A stretch of DNA of 64,000 nucleotides from Terrabacter sp. Ter38 (GCF_024519435.1 NZ_JALJRZ010000008.1:1-64000), one strand, 5' to 3'; shown: positions 21,441 to 31,090, counted from the first letter of the stretch. Program-made: numbers and translations. The notes: generated by a model not told the origin, from the sequence alone.

Positions 21441-21869
21441 TCAGTCGACGACGATCTCGACGGGGATGTTGCCGCGCGTCGCGTTGGAGTAGGGGCACAC
21501 CTCGTGCGCCGTGTCGACGAGCTCACGGGCCAGCTGCGGGTCGAGGCCCTCGGGCAGCTCGACATGGAGCACGACACCGAGGCCGAAGCCGGTGCCCGAC
21601 GAGCCGGAGAGGCTGACGTCAGCGGTCACGGCGACGTCGAAGTCCTCGACGCGGCGCTTGCGCGCGACGAGCCCGAGAGCGCTCGCGAAGCATGCGGCAT
21701 ACCCCGCGGCGAAGAGCTGCTCGGGGTTCGTGCCCTCGCCACTGCCGCCGAGCTCGCGGGGTGCGGCGAGCGTGACGTCGAGGCGACCGTCGGACGTGAC
21801 GGCGCGACCCTCGCGTCCGGAGGCGGTGGCCGAGGCGACGTACTGGGCGGTCTGGGTGGTGGTGCTCAT
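21441..21869 (-). CDS. ohr: Organic hydroperoxide reductase (Ohr)
   Basis: Thiol peroxidase of the OsmC/Ohr superfamily that reduces organic and fatty-acid hydroperoxides. The 142-residue protein contains the two redox cysteines at 60 (AAGYAACFASAL) and 125 (AHEVCPYSN), with GTNPEQLF before the first. That spacing marks Ohr rather than OsmC. The ATG at 21867-21869 has AAGGAG upstream; a GTG/ATG further up lies in the operator region. It is divergent from a MarR regulator with a matching sensor cysteine, so peroxide-inducible expression is expected. Confidence 0.93.
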   Translation of the reverse strand: MSTTTQTAQYVASATASGREGRAVTSDGRLDVTLAAPRELGGSGEGTNPEQLFAAGYAACFASALGLVARKRRVEDFDVAVTADVSLSGSSGTGFGLGVVLHVELPEGLDPQLARELVDTAHEVCPYSNATRGNIPVEIVVD

Positions 21870-21889
21870 CACGGCTCCTTGTGTTGCCA

Positions 21890-21909
21890 ACAATTAGATT
21901 GTGCGCAAT
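21890..21909. promoter_or_regulatory. OhrR operator between ohr and ohrR
   Basis: Two inverted repeats overlap here: ACAAT-TAG-ATTGT (21890-21902, perfect 5-bp arms) and ATTG-TGCG-CAAT (21898-21909). The AT-rich element stands out in the 59-bp gap between divergent starts and would cover promoters of both genes. Known OhrR operators contain similar ACAATT/AATTGT arms. Confidence 0.65.
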
Positions 21910-21928
21910 TTGATAGTACGCTTGAGTC

Positions 21929-22387
21929 ATGAGCCCGTCCAATCCGACCTCCCCCGCCGGCGCCCTGAGCCTCGAGCAGCAGATCTGCTACGCCATGCAC
22001 ACGACCGTGCGGGCGTTCGACGCCGTCTACCGCGAGCTGCTGGCGGAGCACGGGCTCTCCTACCCGCAGTACATCGCCCTCATGACCGTCGGCGAGCACG
22101 GCCCGCTGACCGTGAGCGGGCTCGGCGAGCACCTGCGCCTCGACTCGGGCACACTCTCACCGCTGCTCAAGCGGATGGAGGCCGCCGGGCTCGTGGAGCG
22201 CGTCCGCGACCCCGAGGACGAGCGACGGGTGCTCGTGTCGGCCACCCCCGCCGGTCACGACCGCCTCGCCGCCCTCGGGGACGTCCCGCACCAGATCGCG
22301 GTGCGGAGCGGTCTGTCGCGCCAGGAGATGCTCGACCTGCACCGCACCCTGCGGCAGGTGACCGAGCGCCTCGACACCGGAGCCTGA
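21929..22387 (+). CDS. ohrR: MarR-family organic-peroxide sensor repressor
   Basis: A 152-residue winged-helix regulator. LEQQICYAMH near the N-terminus places the reactive cysteine (Cys20) where OhrR proteins carry their peroxide-sensing residue. The recognition region is LTVSGLGEHLRLDSGTLSPL, and the wing is DPEDERRVLVSAT. Oxidation of the cysteine should release the operator at 21890-21909 and induce the divergent ohr gene and probably itself. The ATG is at 21929. No second cysteine is present, so it is of the one-cysteine type, which uses a small thiol for mixed-disulfide formation. Confidence 0.9.
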   Translation: MSPSNPTSPAGALSLEQQICYAMHTTVRAFDAVYRELLAEHGLSYPQYIALMTVGEHGPLTVSGLGEHLRLDSGTLSPLLKRMEAAGLVERVRDPEDERRVLVSATPAGHDRLAALGDVPHQIAVRSGLSRQEMLDLHRTLRQVTERLDTGA

Positions 22388-22415
22388 GCGCGCCGGGTCG
22401 GGCGGCTGGGCCGCG

Positions 22416-23855
22416 TCAGGAGGGCAGGAGGATGGAGACGGCGTGGATGAGCATGCCGATGAGCCCGCCGACGAGGGTGCCGTTGATGCGGATGAACTGC
22501 AGGTCGCGGCCCACCTGGAGCTCGACGCGCTCGGCCGTCTCCTTGCCGTCCCACCGGTCGACGGTGTCGCTGATGATCCTCGTCAGCTCGGTGCCGTAGC
22601 GGTCGACGGCGTAGATCGTCGCGTCGCAGATGCGCGTGTCGATGCGGTCACGCAGCGCGGCGTCGGCGAGGAGCCGCTCGGCGAGTGCCGTCACCTCGGT
22701 CACGGCGCGGGCGCGCACGGGCCCGTCCTCGTCCTCGAGGGCGGCGACGACGACGGCACGGAACGAGGCCCACAGCGACATCGCCGTGTCGGCCACCTGC
22801 GGATGCGACAGCACGCGCTCCTTGAGGCGCTCGGCCTTGGCCTGCGTGACGGGGTCGTGCTGGAGGTCGTCGGCGAGGTCGATGAGCAGCTTGTCGAGCG
22901 CGAGGCGGACGTCGTGCCGTGGGTCGTTGCGGATGTCGGCCAGCCACTTGAGCGCCTCGACGTGGACCTTGCGGGCCACGATGTCGTTGATCGCGTCGGG
23001 CACCCACGCCGGGGCGCGCTGCGTGATGAGCGACTCGAAGACGTCCTCGTTGTCGACGAGCCAGACGCGCACCTCGTCGAGCGCGAGGTCGACGAGGCCG
23101 ACGTGGGCCTCGTCGCGCACCACCTGGTCGAGCAGGCCGCCGGCCAGCGAGCTGATCGGCTCCTGCGCGAGGCGCGGGAGGAGCGCCTGCTCGATGACGG
23201 CGCGGACGTCCTCGTCGGGGATCCGGTGCAGCGCGTGGACCGTGACCGTAGCGACCTCGTCGACGAGCCGCTTGCTGTGGCCCGGAGCCAGCGCCCACTC
23301 GGCCGCCCGCCGGGTGGGCTCGGCGTCGAGCACCCGCTCGCGGATGATGTCCTCGCGCATGAAGTTCTCGCTGACGAACTCCTCCAGGCTGCGCCCGATC
23401 ATCTCCTTCTTGCGCGGGATGAGGGCCGTGTGCGGGATCGGGAGCCCGAGCGGGTGCCGGAAGATGGCGGTGACGGCGAACCAGTCGGCGCAGGCGCCCA
23501 CCATCGAGGCCTCGGCGCCGGCGTTGACGAAGCCGAGCAGCCCGTCGTCGTGCCCGCGCGTGAGGACGTAGACGATCGCGGCGAACACGAGGAGGCCGGT
23601 GGCGACGAGCCGCATCTGCCGCAGGTCGCGGCGACGCTGGGCGTCGAGGGCCGGGTCGACGATGAAGCCGAGAGGACCGCTCGAGCCGGTCGAGCCCCCG
23701 CCCGACCGTCCGCCCGACCGTCCGCCCGACCGTCCGCCCGACCGGGCACCGGAGCGGCTGGTCCCGCTCGAGCGGTCAGCGGCAGCTCCGGCGCCGGCCG
23801 TCGCGGGAGGCACCTCGGGGTCTCGCTCCCGAGTCGTCTGGGGTGTGGTGTCCAC
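22416..23855 (-). CDS. DUF445 family membrane protein
   Basis: A 479-residue protein of the DUF445 (YjiN-like) family, of unknown function. A Gly/Ser/Arg-rich N-terminus with SGGR repeats is followed by a membrane segment near 80-100 (VATGLLVFAAIVYVLT). Then come GFVNAGAEASMVGACADWFA and HPLGLPIPHTALIPRKKEMIG-type family motifs, a long helical region, and a second membrane segment at the extreme C-terminus (LVGGLIGMLIHAVSILL). I chose the GTG at 23853-23855 because GGAGGTG lies 6 nt upstream; a GTG at 23870 is also possible. It follows the SseB-like gene by about 26 nt. Confidence 0.82.
   Translation of the reverse strand: MDTTPQTTRERDPEVPPATAGAGAAADRSSGTSRSGARSGGRSGGRSGGRSGGGSTGSSGPLGFIVDPALDAQRRRDLRQMRLVATGLLVFAAIVYVLTRGHDDGLLGFVNAGAEASMVGACADWFAVTAIFRHPLGLPIPHTALIPRKKEMIGRSLEEFVSENFMREDIIRERVLDAEPTRRAAEWALAPGHSKRLVDEVATVTVHALHRIPDEDVRAVIEQALLPRLAQEPISSLAGGLLDQVVRDEAHVGLVDLALDEVRVWLVDNEDVFESLITQRAPAWVPDAINDIVARKVHVEALKWLADIRNDPRHDVRLALDKLLIDLADDLQHDPVTQAKAERLKERVLSHPQVADTAMSLWASFRAVVVAALEDEDGPVRARAVTEVTALAERLLADAALRDRIDTRICDATIYAVDRYGTELTRIISDTVDRWDGKETAERVELQVGRDLQFIRINGTLVGGLIGMLIHAVSILLPS
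23699..23744 (-). repeat. 12-bp tandem repeat inside the DUF445 gene
   Basis: Nearly four copies of CGCCCGACCGTC in direct order encode the RSGG repeats of the protein's N-terminal tail. The identical units suggest slippage-prone, length-variable sequence. Confidence 0.85.
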
Positions 23856-23881
23856 GTCCGGCACCTCCACGGGTGATGTGC

Positions 23882-24673
23882 TCAGCGCGCCGCTTCGAGC
23901 GCGAAGGTCAGAGCATCGATCCTCGCACGGGTCTCGCCGTCGGTCGCGATCCGCTCCCCGATCCGTGTCGCGACGGCCCCGACGACGTCGGCCTCGAGGC
24001 CGCGCTCGAGGGACAGCACGACCCTCAGCACGCCGGCGCCGGCGGGCTCCCCGGCCTCCAGGCGGTGGCCCACGACCTGCTGCTCGGCCTCGACGGCTGC
24101 TCGTACGGCAGCCGCGACATGGGCGTCACGGTGGCTGGGCTCCCACGCGCGCTCCTGCGCGAGCGCCCACAGCATGCTCGGCCGCAGCACCGTCGCGTGG
24201 GGCGAGGCGACGTCGACGAGGAGCACCTGGCACTCCTCGCTGATCGCTGCCTGGGCTGCGGCGGCCGCGCGGACCGGCACGGGCCGGGCGCTCGGGTCCC
24301 ACGCGGCGAGGCTCTCGAGGGAGGTGAACATCGGCAGTGCTCGCGACCCGTCGGGGGAGGTCAGGGTCACGGCGGCCATGTCGCTGCGGGTGTCGACGGC
24401 GTGCGGTCCGGACTCGTCGACCTCGGACGCCACAGCGACCACGGGGACGAGCCATCGAGCCCGCGCGGCGTGCTCCATGATCGAGGTCTCCGCGTCGTCA
24501 TCGGGGGCGTCGTGCGCCGCCGCCAGCGCGGCGACGAGGTCGGCGTCTGCTGCGCCGGTGTCGCCGGAGAAGCCGTGCGACGGGATCGACTTGCCCTCCC
24601 ACGCCTGACCGGCAGAGTCGGCGGGGCGCCCCTGCTCGTCATGGCGACCGGAACCGGGAGCCGACGCGGTCAT
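23882..24673 (-). CDS. SseB-family protein
   Basis: A 263-residue soluble protein related to the SseB N- and C-terminal domains, often found next to priA in actinobacteria. The segment [22 protein letters not shown] near 117-138 and the later [20 protein letters not shown] are typical. No catalytic residues are evident and the function is unknown; SseB proteins have been linked to secretion or enhanced serine sensitivity in other bacteria. The ATG (24671-24673) overlaps the priA stop by 4 nt, so the two are translationally coupled. An in-frame extension upstream is only priA read in another frame. Confidence 0.78.
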   Translation of the reverse strand: MTASAPGSGRHDEQGRPADSAGQAWEGKSIPSHGFSGDTGAADADLVAALAAAHDAPDDDAETSIMEHAARARWLVPVVAVASEVDESGPHAVDTRSDMAAVTLTSPDGSRALPMFTSLESLAAWDPSARPVPVRAAAAAQAAISEECQVLLVDVASPHATVLRPSMLWALAQERAWEPSHRDAHVAAAVRAAVEAEQQVVGHRLEAGEPAGAGVLRVVLSLERGLEADVVGAVATRIGERIATDGETRARIDALTFALEAAR

Positions 24674-25428
24674 GACGCCGGGCGTCCGGCGACCTCGAGG
24701 GCCTCGGACAACGTGAACGCGCCCCGGTAGAGCGCCGAGCCGACGATCGCCCCCTCGACGCCCTCCCCGACGATCTCGCGGATCGCGGCGATGTCCTGCA
24801 GGGTGGAGACGCCACCGCTGGCGACCACCGGCCGGTCGGTTCGTGCACAGACGTCGCGCAGGAGCTGCACGTTGGGCCCCTGGAGCATGCCGTCCTTGTT
24901 GACGTCCGTCACGACGTAGCGCGCACAGCCCTCGGCATCGAGGCGGGCGAGCGTCTCCCAGAGGTCGCCGCCCTCGCGGGTCCATCCGCGGGCCGCGAGC
25001 GTCGTGCCCCGGACGTCGAGGCCGATGGCGACGCGGTCACCGTGCGCGGCGATGATCGACGCCGTCCACTCGGGATCCTCGAGCGCGGCGGTGCCGATGT
25101 TGACGCGGCGGCAGCCCGTGGCGAGCGCCGCGTCGAGCGACTCCGTGTCGCGGATGCCACCGGAGAGCTCGACCTGCAGGTCGAGCCGGCCCACGATCGA
25201 GGCGATGAGGTCGCGGTTGCTGCCGCGACCGAAGGCGGCGTCGAGATCGACGAGGTGGATCCACTCCGCCCCCTGCTCCTGCCAGCGCAGCGCGGCCTCC
25301 CACGGGTCGCCGAACTCGCCCCCCGTGCCGGCGACGCCCTGGACCAGCTGGACGGCACGGCCACCGGCGATGTCGACGGCGGGCAGCAGCTCGAGATGGG
25401 GCTGGGCGGCGTGGTGCTGGCCGGTCAT
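24670..25428 (-). CDS. priA: Phosphoribosyl isomerase A (HisA, possibly also TrpF)
   Basis: A (beta-alpha)8-barrel isomerase acting on ProFAR in histidine synthesis. In actinobacteria the orthologue, PriA, commonly also isomerises phosphoribosyl anthranilate for tryptophan synthesis. The 252-residue protein has the catalytic aspartates at 19 ([18 protein letters not shown]) and 175 ([11 protein letters not shown]) and phosphate-binding SGGIRD and GTAALEDP. Dual function is inferred from lineage, not provable here. The ATG is at 25426-25428. It follows hisH and a small membrane gene rather than being contiguous with hisF. Confidence 0.92.
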   Translation of the reverse strand: MTGQHHAAQPHLELLPAVDIAGGRAVQLVQGVAGTGGEFGDPWEAALRWQEQGAEWIHLVDLDAAFGRGSNRDLIASIVGRLDLQVELSGGIRDTESLDAALATGCRRVNIGTAALEDPEWTASIIAAHGDRVAIGLDVRGTTLAARGWTREGGDLWETLARLDAEGCARYVVTDVNKDGMLQGPNVQLLRDVCARTDRPVVASGGVSTLQDIAAIREIVGEGVEGAIVGSALYRGAFTLSEALEVAGRPAS

Positions 25429-25701
25429 CGGGTCGGCTCCTCGGGTCGTTCACGACCGTCGCGGTCGTGGTCGGTGTGTCGGTGTCAGGTGTGTCAGGTG
25501 TGTCCGGTAGTTTCCCGGATTCGGGACCCCGGACGTGCGACCACCGAGTATGCCGTGTGCCCGCGGCGGCGCTCCCGGCGTGTCGGTCCGTGGATCGCGC
25601 GCCCACCACGGCGCGGGCGCCTTCCCCGCGTTCTGCCCGTGCCCCGCAGTGGCGTCTGGTACACCGGGGTGACCCGAACCTCGCGACGCACGGGAGTCGA
25701 C
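25429..25701. other. Intergenic region between divergent priA and mmuM-like genes
   Basis: No gene is seen in these 273 bases. They hold a perfect inverted repeat, CACGACCG-TCG-CGGTCGTG (25451-25469), and next to it short direct repeats of GGTGTGTC/AGGTGTGTC (about 25471-25503). One GTATGCC heptamer occurs at 25548. Promoters for the two divergent genes must lie here, but I cannot assign clear -10 elements. Confidence 0.6.
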
Positions 25702-26661
25702 ATGCAGCACCTGCCACAGCTGGCCGGTCGGCCGATGGTGACGGACGGTGGCCTGGAGACGGACCTCATCTTCAACCACGGGGTCGAGCTGGAGGAGTTC
25801 GCCGCGTACCCGCTGCTGTGGGACGCGGCCGGCCGCGCGCTGCTCACGGACTACTACGACGGCTACGCCTCCATCGCTGCCCGGGCCGGGGCCGGCCTGC
25901 TCCTCGAGTCACCGACGTGGCGTGCCAACCGGGACTGGGGCGCGCGGCTCGGGCACTCGACGACCGACCTGGACCGTGCCAACGCGGACGCCGTCGACCT
26001 GCTCCGGTCGCTGCGTCGCCGGTACGCCGCCGAGCTCGGGCTGCAGGACGTCGTCGTCGTGGGAGTGGTGGGCCCACGGGGCGACGGCTACCGCAGTGCC
26101 GGTGCGCCGAACCCGGCCGAGGCCGCGGAATACCACCACGCCCAGGTGGCGGCCTTCGCCGAGGCGGGCGTCGACGTCGTCACGGCCTACACGCTCACCA
26201 CAGCGGGCGAGGCGATCGGGATCACGCAGTCGTGCCGGGAGCAGGGGCTGCCCGTGGCGATCTCGTTCACGGTCGAGGTCGACGGGCGCCTTCCTGACCG
26301 GACGACGCTGGCCGAGACGATCTCCGAGGTCGACGACCGGGAGGCACCTGACTACTACCTCGTCAACTGCGCCCACCCGGAGCACGTGCTCGCAGGGCTG
26401 GACGCCGACGACGGGAGCGCTTGGCGCAGCAGGCTGCTCGGGCTGCGTTACAACGCGTCGACGCGCAGTCATGCGGAGCTCGACGACGCCGACGACCTGG
26501 ACGCGGGCGACCTCGAGACGATCTCGGCCGGACACGACCGGGTGGTCGGACGTCTCACGGGTGTCACCGTGGTCGGAGGGTGCTGTGGCACCGACGCCTC
26601 TCACGTCGCACGGCTCTGGGACGTCGATCCACGCGTCGTCGACCGAGACCGCCTGCGCTGA
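25702..26661 (+). CDS. Homocysteine S-methyltransferase family protein
   Basis: A zinc-dependent methyltransferase of the MmuM/pcp group, likely transferring a methyl group from S-methylmethionine or a similar donor to homocysteine. The 319-residue protein has the zinc ligands Cys223 (VNCAHP) and Cys294-Cys295 (GGCCGTD), and the N-terminal TDGGLETDLIFNHG. Donor specificity is uncertain. The ATG at 25702 has GGGAG shortly before it; the open frame runs upstream without homology. It converges closely on the small membrane gene, only 6 nt from it. Confidence 0.88.
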   Translation: MQHLPQLAGRPMVTDGGLETDLIFNHGVELEEFAAYPLLWDAAGRALLTDYYDGYASIAARAGAGLLLESPTWRANRDWGARLGHSTTDLDRANADAVDLLRSLRRRYAAELGLQDVVVVGVVGPRGDGYRSAGAPNPAEAAEYHHAQVAAFAEAGVDVVTAYTLTTAGEAIGITQSCREQGLPVAISFTVEVDGRLPDRTTLAETISEVDDREAPDYYLVNCAHPEHVLAGLDADDGSAWRSRLLGLRYNASTRSHAELDDADDLDAGDLETISAGHDRVVGRLTGVTVVGGCCGTDASHVARLWDVDPRVVDRDRLR

Positions 26662-26667
26662 TCGGCG

Positions 26668-27123
26668 CTACGGCTCCGGCGCGGCCGGCGGGGCGGGCCG
26701 GGCCGTGGGGGACGACGGGGTGGCCGGTGCGGTCGGCTCGTCGCCGCCCGGCGCGGGAGCCATGTCCGGAGCGGAAGGGCCGTCCGGTGTGATGTCAGCG
26801 CCTCCCCCGGCGGTGATCTCGGTCCGGTGATGCCAGAGGACGTACCCCAGGCCGGCGACCACCACCACGGCGACCAGGACGAGACGCACCGGCCAGGACA
26901 GGTCGAGCAGGGTCGTCACGACGAGCGTGCCCAGTGCCGTGCCCACCGTCGTCGGCAGGCCCGGGCGGCTGTTCCGGCGCCGCGGATAGAGCGCGCCGGA
27001 CGAGGTCCGCCGGGTCGACGACGCGGTCCGCCCGGTCGTGCTCTTCGTCGCACTCCGAGACGTCCTGGCCGTGCGCTTCCTGCTCGCGCTGCCGGAGCTG
27101 CTCGCTGTCTTCCTCGTCGCCAC
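26668..27123 (-). CDS. Small two-helix membrane protein of unknown function
   Basis: I do not recognise this 151-residue protein. It has a basic Ser/Thr/Arg-rich cytoplasmic start (about 1-55), two adjacent hydrophobic segments near 60-76 and 79-97 (VRLVLVAVVVVAGLGYVLW) and a Pro/Ala-rich tail. The GTG at 27121-27123 has GAGGAG 7 nt upstream, which supports translation. It sits between hisH and priA inside the his operon, but nothing links it to histidine synthesis. Confidence 0.65.
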   Translation of the reverse strand: MATRKTASSSGSASRKRTARTSRSATKSTTGRTASSTRRTSSGALYPRRRNSRPGLPTTVGTALGTLVVTTLLDLSWPVRLVLVAVVVVAGLGYVLWHHRTEITAGGGADITPDGPSAPDMAPAPGGDEPTAPATPSSPTARPAPPAAPEP

Positions 27124-27178
27124 GATCCACTCCTCGTCGAGGCCCCGCCCTCCGGTCAGTCGGCGGACGGCAACCCGG

Positions 27179-27817
27179 TCACAGGTCGCGGACCCAGTTC
27201 TCGAGCAGGTGCAGACCGGCGTCGCCGGACTTCTCGGGGTGGAACTGGGTCGCGCTCAGGGGCCCATTCTCGACCGCCGCGACGAACCTCGCACCGTGGC
27301 GCGCCCACGTGACCGCAGGTGCGACCCGGGCGAAGGCGCCGGTGGCCTCGAGCGTCCACTGCTGGACCGCGTAGGAGTGGACGAAGTAGAAGCGCTCGTG
27401 CTCGACGCCGGCGAAGAGGCGCGAGCCCTCGGCGACCTCGACCTCGGACCAGCCCATGTGCGGCACGACGTCGGCCGGGAGCCGCTCGACGGTGCCGGGC
27501 CACTCCGCGAGCCCCTCGAGGGGATGGTCGGAGGGCTCGGTCGAGCCGTCGAAGAGGGCCTGCATGCCGACGCAGACCCCGAGGACGGCTCGGCCGCCGC
27601 TGATCCGCCGGCCGATGATGCGGGGACCGTGCGCGGCCGCGAGTCCTGCGATGCAGGCGTGGAAGTTGCCGACACCGGGCACGAAGAGTCCGTCGGCCTC
27701 GAGGGCACGGACGGGGTCGGACGTCAGGGTGACCGTGGCACCGACCCGCTCGAGGGCACGCACGGCCGACCGGACGTTGCCGCTGCCGTAGTCGAGGACG
27801 ACGACGCCGGCGCTCAT
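27179..27817 (-). CDS. hisH: Imidazole glycerol phosphate synthase, glutaminase subunit
   Basis: Class I glutamine amidotransferase that feeds ammonia to HisF. The 212-residue protein carries the triad Cys82 (LGVCVGMQ), His193 and Glu195 ([11 protein letters not shown]) and the oxyanion segment PGVGNF near 47-52. The ATG is at 27815-27817, 16 nt after hisB. Its partner hisF is not in the window. Confidence 0.95.
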   Translation of the reverse strand: MSAGVVVLDYGSGNVRSAVRALERVGATVTLTSDPVRALEADGLFVPGVGNFHACIAGLAAAHGPRIIGRRISGGRAVLGVCVGMQALFDGSTEPSDHPLEGLAEWPGTVERLPADVVPHMGWSEVEVAEGSRLFAGVEHERFYFVHSYAVQQWTLEATGAFARVAPAVTWARHGARFVAAVENGPLSATQFHPEKSGDAGLHLLENWVRDL

Positions 27818-27833
27818 CGACGAGCCACCATCG

Positions 27834-28442
27834 TCAGAGCGCTCCCTTGGCGCTCGGGATCCCGACGACGCGGGGGTCGGGTGCGATGGCCGCCCGGAGC
27901 GCGCGCGCCACGGCCTTGAACTGCGCCTCGACGATGTGGTGGGGGTCGCGGCCCGCGAGGACGCGCACGTGCAGGCACAGTCCGGCGTTGTAGGCGAAGG
28001 ACTCGAGGACGTGCCGTGTCATCGAGCCGGTGAAGTGGCCACCGATGAGGGCGTACTGCTGGCCCTCCGGCTCGCCCTCGTGCACGACGTACGGACGACC
28101 GGCGACGTCGACGACGGCGTGGCACAGGGCCTCGTCGAGCGGGACCGTGGCGTCCCCGAAGCGGGAGATGCCGGCCTTGTCGCCGAGCGCCTCGCGCAGG
28201 GCCTGGCCGAGGACGATCGCCGTGTCCTCGACCGTGTGGTGCACGTCGACGTCGACGTCTCCCGTGGCCTTGACGGTGAGGTCGATGAGCGAGTGCTTGC
28301 TCAGCGAGTGGAGCATGTGGTCGTAGAACGGGACGCCGGTCGAGATGTCGGACGTGCCGGTGCCGTCGAGGTCGAGCCAGAGCTCGACGGACGACTCGGA
28401 CGTCGCACGGCTGATCTTCGCGGTGCGGCTGGTGGGGCTCAT
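27834..28442 (-). CDS. hisB: Imidazoleglycerol-phosphate dehydratase
   Basis: A manganese-dependent dehydratase with a 202-residue monofunctional form. The two metal-binding repeats are visible: HHTVED at 68-73 and [10 protein letters not shown] later, plus [16 protein letters not shown] near 36-51. The ATG (28440-28442) overlaps the hisC stop by 4 nt. There is no fused histidinol phosphatase domain, so that activity must come from elsewhere. Confidence 0.95.
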   Translation of the reverse strand: MSPTSRTAKISRATSESSVELWLDLDGTGTSDISTGVPFYDHMLHSLSKHSLIDLTVKATGDVDVDVHHTVEDTAIVLGQALREALGDKAGISRFGDATVPLDEALCHAVVDVAGRPYVVHEGEPEGQQYALIGGHFTGSMTRHVLESFAYNAGLCLHVRVLAGRDPHHIVEAQFKAVARALRAAIAPDPRVVGIPSAKGAL

Positions 28443-29620
28443 GCGGGGGGCTCCTGCCGGTCGGCGCTGCTGGGGAGGACGTGGGCGGGGGCGAGGCGCG
28501 TCATGGCCTCGAGGAACGCGGTCGTCTCGTGGGGGTCGCCCGCCGTGACGCGCAGGTGGTGGGCGATGCCCATGTCGCGGACGAGGACGCCCTCGTCGAG
28601 CAGGGCCTCCCACGTGGCCTTCTCGTCTCGGAGGCCGCCGAAGAGGACGAAGTTGCTGTCGCTGGCGACGGGGCGCGCACCGAGCGCGGCGAGACGGTCG
28701 ACGATCCGGTCGCGCTGGTGCTTGATGACCTCGACCGTGCCGAGCATGACGTCGGCGTGCTCGAGGGCAATGCGGGCGATCGTCTGCGTCGGGCTGCTCA
28801 GGTGGTAGGGCAGCCGGACGAGGCGCAGCGCGTCGACGAGCTCGGGGGCCGCCATGAGGTAGCCGAGGCGACCTCCGGCGAAGGCGAACGCCTTGCTCAT
28901 GGTGCGCGTCACGACGAGCCTGGGGTGCTCGGCGAGCAGCGTCAGTGCTGACCGCGTGCCCGGTCGGGCGAACTCGGCGTACGCCTCGTCGACGACGACG
29001 ACAGCGTTCGGGGCCGCCTCGAGCACGGCACCGATGACCTCGAACGGCAGCGCCGTGCCGGTCGGGTTGTTGGGCGAGCAGAGGAACACGATCGACGGGT
29101 CGTGCGCCCGGGCCTGCTGCGCAGCCGACTCTGCGGTCAGGTCGAAGGCATCGGGATCGGTTGCGGCAGATCGGAGCCCGTCGACCCATGTGGTGCCGTG
29201 CGTCTCGCTGATGATGGGGTGCATCGAGTAGCTCGGCGTGAAGCCGAGCGCGACCCGGCCGTGGCCGCCGAAGGCCTGCACGATGTGCGAGAGCACCTCG
29301 TTGGAGCCGTTGCCGGCCCACACCTGCTCGGGCGTCACCGACACCCCCGACTGCTTCTCGAGGTATGCCGTCAGGGCCTTGCGCAGGTCGGTGAACTCGC
29401 GGTCGGGGTAGCGGTTGAGCGAGGCGACGTCGTCGGCGAGCGCCGCGACGACGGCGTCGACGACGACCTGGGGCACCGGGTAGGAGTTCTCGTTGGTGTT
29501 GAGCCGGACCGGCACGTCGAGCTGCGGCGCGCCGTACGGCGTGCGACCGCGCAGGTCGGGCCGGAGCAGCCGCTGGACCTCGTCGGCGGCGCTCGGTCGG
29601 TCGGTCGGTCCGTCGTTCAC
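28439..29620 (-). CDS. hisC: Histidinol-phosphate aminotransferase
   Basis: PLP-dependent class I/II aminotransferase of 393 residues. The PLP lysine is 243 in [16 protein letters not shown], with SPNNPTG near 182-188 and DEAYAEF at 211-217. Hydrophobic [11 protein letters not shown] at 40-50 begins the conserved core. The GTG at 29618-29620 overlaps hisD by 4 nt; longer frames upstream are hisD in another frame. Confidence 0.95.
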   Translation of the reverse strand: MNDGPTDRPSAADEVQRLLRPDLRGRTPYGAPQLDVPVRLNTNENSYPVPQVVVDAVVAALADDVASLNRYPDREFTDLRKALTAYLEKQSGVSVTPEQVWAGNGSNEVLSHIVQAFGGHGRVALGFTPSYSMHPIISETHGTTWVDGLRSAATDPDAFDLTAESAAQQARAHDPSIVFLCSPNNPTGTALPFEVIGAVLEAAPNAVVVVDEAYAEFARPGTRSALTLLAEHPRLVVTRTMSKAFAFAGGRLGYLMAAPELVDALRLVRLPYHLSSPTQTIARIALEHADVMLGTVEVIKHQRDRIVDRLAALGARPVASDSNFVLFGGLRDEKATWEALLDEGVLVRDMGIAHHLRVTAGDPHETTAFLEAMTRLAPAHVLPSSADRQEPPA

Positions 29621-30984
29621 CGGGGGACCTCGTCGCCGAAGCGCGCCGTCACGGCTTCGCCGTGGGCCGGGAGGTCCTCGGCCTGGGCGAGCGTGACGAC
29701 GTGGCGGGCGACCCCGCGCAGGGCGGGCTCGTCGTAGTCGACGACGTGGATGCCCCGCAGGAAGGACTGCACCGACAGGCCGCTCGAGTGGCACGCGCAG
29801 CCTGCGGTGGGCAGGACGTGGTTGGACCCGGCGGCGTAGTCGCCGAGGCTCACCGGGCTGTGCGGACCGACGAAGACGGCACCGGCGTTGCGCACGCGCG
29901 CGGCGACGTCTGCGGCGTCGCGGGTCTGGATCTCGAGGTGCTCGGCGGCATACGCGTTGACGACCGCGAGGCCGGCGTCGACGTCGTCGACGAGGACGAT
30001 GCGCGACTGCGTGCCCTCGAGCGCCTCGGTGACGCGCTCGGCGTACTTCGTGGCCGGCACCCGGCGGGCCAGGGCGCGGCGGGTCTCCTCGGCGAGCTCC
30101 TCGCTGTCGGTGACGAGCACCGAGGCCGCGAGCGGGTCGTGCTCGGCCTGGCTCACGAGGTCGGCGGCCACGTGGTCGGCGTCAGCGGAGTCGTCGGCGA
30201 GGATCGCGATCTCGGTGGGACCGGCCTCCGCATCGATGCCGATGAGGCCCTTGAGCAGGCGCTTTGCGGCGACGACCCAGATGTTGCCGGGCCCGGTGAC
30301 GAGCGAGACGGGGTCGCACACGACCGGCTCGCCGTCGACCTCGCCCCACCGGGGGTCGTCGTCGACGAAGCCGTGCGCGAACATCGCGACTGCCTGCGCG
30401 CCGCCGACGGCATACACCTCGTCGACGCCGAGGAGCGCGCACGCCGCGAGGATCGTCGGGTTCGGGTAGCCGGCGAACTCGCCGACGTTCTCGCGCTGCG
30501 GCGGGGACGCGACGGCCAGCGAACCGACCTCGGCGAGCTGGGCCGGGACGACGTTCATGATGACGCTGCTCGGGTAGACCGCGAGTCCACCGGGCACGTA
30601 GAGACCGACGCGGTCGACGGGCACCCACCGCTCGGTGACGGTGCCGCCGGGGACGACCTCGGTCGTCGTGTCGGTACGACGCTGGGCGGCGTGGACGATG
30701 CGGGCGCGACGGATGGACTCCTCGAGCGCGGCGCGCAGGTCGGGGTCGAGCCGGTCGAGCGCGGACTGCAGCACGCCGCGCGGCACCCGCAGGTGGGTCG
30801 GCCGAACGCCGTCGAACCGCTCGCCGAGGTCGCGCAGGGCCACGGCCCCGCGATGCTCGACGTCCTCACAGATCGGCCGCACCTGCTCGAGGGCTGCCGT
30901 GACGTCGAACTCGGCTCGTGGCAGGGCCTTGCGCAGGAAGCGCACGTCGAGCGTGCGCCCGCGCAGGTCGAGGGAGGACATCAT
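29617..30984 (-). CDS. hisD: Histidinol dehydrogenase
   Basis: A zinc enzyme performing two successive NAD-dependent oxidations of histidinol to histidine. The 455-residue protein has [20 protein letters not shown]-type substrate and NAD region, [12 protein letters not shown] and a conserved [15 protein letters not shown] motif, and [12 protein letters not shown] near the C-terminal third. Two ATG codons in tandem (30982-30984 and 30979-30981) could start it. The predicted -10 lies 8 nt upstream and there is no ribosome site, so the message is probably leaderless. It is the first gene of the his operon. Confidence 0.95.
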   Translation of the reverse strand: MMSSLDLRGRTLDVRFLRKALPRAEFDVTAALEQVRPICEDVEHRGAVALRDLGERFDGVRPTHLRVPRGVLQSALDRLDPDLRAALEESIRRARIVHAAQRRTDTTTEVVPGGTVTERWVPVDRVGLYVPGGLAVYPSSVIMNVVPAQLAEVGSLAVASPPQRENVGEFAGYPNPTILAACALLGVDEVYAVGGAQAVAMFAHGFVDDDPRWGEVDGEPVVCDPVSLVTGPGNIWVVAAKRLLKGLIGIDAEAGPTEIAILADDSADADHVAADLVSQAEHDPLAASVLVTDSEELAEETRRALARRVPATKYAERVTEALEGTQSRIVLVDDVDAGLAVVNAYAAEHLEIQTRDAADVAARVRNAGAVFVGPHSPVSLGDYAAGSNHVLPTAGCACHSSGLSVQSFLRGIHVVDYDEPALRGVARHVVTLAQAEDLPAHGEAVTARFGDEVPR

Positions 30985-30992
30985 GGGTCACC

Positions 30993-30998
30993 AGTCTA
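30993..30998 (-). promoter_or_regulatory. -10 element of the his operon, leaderless
   Basis: TAGACT on the minus strand ends 8 nt before the hisD ATG. With the usual spacing, transcription begins at or just before the start codon. The same hexamer is placed similarly before the oligopeptidase gene and dnaE. Confidence 0.55.
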
Positions 30999-31090
30999 GA
31001 AGGCGCGACTCAGGGCACGGACCGCGGTCTCACCGTGCGGAGCGAGGGGCGTGGCGCCCCCGGACGCGCCTGCCGAATCTTGGACCGGCA

